From an uncultured Flavobacteriales bacterium (GTDB lineage Bacteria > Bacteroidota > Bacteroidia > Flavobacteriales_E > Vicingaceae), in NCBI GenBank assembly GCA_937901255.1, contig CALCHN010000052.1, forward strand, positions 1 to 12,578: 12,578 nucleotides of DNA, given 5' to 3'. Below are positions 12,140 through 12,578 of the stretch, in pieces. The notes under the pieces were generated by a model. That model searched no databases, was not told the DNA's origin, and worked only from the letters and a program-made list of their open reading frames with translations. The translations under genes and the position numbers were made by a program. Each line of letters opens with the position of its first letter. The first letter of the stretch is position 1.

Positions 12140-12332
12140 AGAACTCTACTGCTGATTTATTTGGCTAAAACTTAAGAGTAGGTAAGATAGTACATTTTGC
12201 TTGTTTTACATAATTCAATTAACCCTTTACCAAGGTACTCCGAAGGATCTTTTATTTGTTAAAAAGAAAAGGCGGGCAGATTACTAATCTCTTGATTCTA
12301 TCAATAGATTTAGCTACGCTGAACCTTCGGTT

Positions 12333-12365
12333 TCTCATCCGCCTGCAGCGAATTCAAAATAACAT
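12333..12365 (+). repeat. CTCATCC...GCGAATTC repeat, copy 2
   Basis: TCTCATCCGCCTGCAGCGAA continues TTCAAAATAACAT and matches 9819-9853 in the same orientation. The two copies bracket the ParDE and HipA-type cassettes, about 2.5 kb apart. Confidence 0.6.
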
Positions 12366-12417
12366 TTCCTGTATATTTTTTAATGGATGATTATATTCAC
12401 GAATAGGATGTCAAATT

Positions 12418-12455
12418 GGTTTGTAGGTACGCAATGCATTGCGTACCTACAAACC
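12418..12455. repeat. Perfect 38-base palindrome
   Basis: Two 19-base arms (starting GGTTTGTAGGTACGCAATG) are exact reverse complements with no loop, centred between 12436 and 12437 at ATG|CAT. As RNA or single-stranded DNA it would form a very stable hairpin. It lies just downstream of the gene that ends at 12472 on the minus strand, but no T-run follows on that strand, so it is not a standard terminator. Similar GTAG.kACGCraTGCAT palindromes are, from memory, dispersed in Bacteroidota and cyanobacterial genomes. Confidence 0.9.
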
Positions 12456-12471
12456 GTATCGGCCCATTCAA

Positions 12472-12578
12472 TTACGAACTAAAATAGGTATCCCGGATGC
12501 GGTAAATGTTTTTTACGGTAACTGGTTTGTCAATATAATCTACAACCTTAGCATAGGTTTTGGCTTTTTCTTTGTCTT
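12472..12578 (-). CDS. C-terminal end of a gene entering from the right
   Basis: Reading leftward from the window edge, an open frame gives the last 34 residues (DKEKAKTYAKVVDYIDKPVT, then VKNIYRIRDTYFSS) and a TAA at 12472-12474. The composition is natural and there is no stop before the edge, so it is probably the end of a real gene whose start lies outside. The fragment is too short to identify. It would run in the same direction as the HipA-type genes but is separated from them by the repeat-containing gap. Confidence 0.55.
   Translation of the reverse strand, partial: DKEKAKTYAKVVDYIDKPVTVKNIYRIRDTYFSS

Larger units (their letters stand above)
12140..12471. other. Non-coding stretch upstream of the HipA-type operon
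   Basis: About 330 bases without a credible gene. The part nearest 12140 must contain the promoter of the kinase operon, but I find no exact TTTG / TAnnTTTG pair. The stretch then holds a GGCAGATTACT phrase (12275-12285) shared with 10656-10666, the second CTCATCC...GCGAATTC repeat (12333-12365) and a perfect 38-base palindrome (12418-12455). Confidence 0.6.

Noticed and set aside
11910..12155. 81-codon plus-strand frame over the kinase start
   Set aside because: Antisense to the kinase N-terminus including the SAGG loop and ATP lysine; no supporting features.

Overview
The window looks like an AT-rich accessory stretch of a Bacteroidota genome, probably the Sphingobacteriales/Chitinophagales side. 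The reasons are the low GC content, a promoter with an exact TAAATTTG -7 box of the Bacteroidota type ahead of the parD-like gene, and many short dispersed repeats lying between the genes. No rRNA, tRNA, CRISPR array, transposase or integrase is visible. Nearly every recognisable gene belongs to DNA restriction/modification or toxin-antitoxin families, so the window reads as a small defence/selfish-element island.

Layout. Bases 1-677 are non-coding and made of modular repeats. At 678-1229 (minus) is a secreted thermonuclease-family protein. From 8601 down to 1375 (minus) runs one compact five-gene restriction-modification operon: a short XRE-type HTH controller, a 551-aa TaqI-class adenine methyltransferase, a 916-aa protein joining an N-terminal PD-(D/E)XK nuclease domain to an adenine methyltransferase and a recognition region, a Dcm-family cytosine-5 methyltransferase, and a 443-aa endonuclease whose C-terminal half resembles the FokI cleavage domain. 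At 8800-9021 (minus) is a small unrecognised helical protein, and at 9247-9646 (plus) a pair of tiny genes (56 aa, and a 74-aa protein with two membrane segments). At 9925-10444 (minus) is a ParD-ParE toxin-antitoxin pair. At 10723-12139 (minus) is a HipA-like kinase followed by a separate HipA N-terminal-domain protein, closed by a clear terminator. The right end has a 38-nt perfect palindrome and the last 34 codons of a minus-strand gene that enters from beyond the window.

How it may work together. The methyltransferase/nuclease-methyltransferase pair (551 + 916 aa) has the shape of an Eco57I-like type IIG system. The cytosine methyltransferase plus FokI-like nuclease would make a second, type IIS-like system. 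They share one apparent transcript headed by one controller, so they are either two nested systems or one unusual four-enzyme system with two nucleases and three methyltransferases. This is the most unusual object in the window. The second is the split HipA-type module in kinase-first order with no HipB-like HTH gene in view.

Repeats. A modular repeat family (GAATTCAGAATGATGAATT, TCATTGCGAGGAG...CAATCTGC, TGTA...GTTGACC, CGATTACACAGTTA modules, and a CTCATCC...CTGC.GCGAATTC pair) lies in the gaps between the gene cassettes. It fits a region assembled piece by piece, but no mobile-element enzyme is present to prove this.
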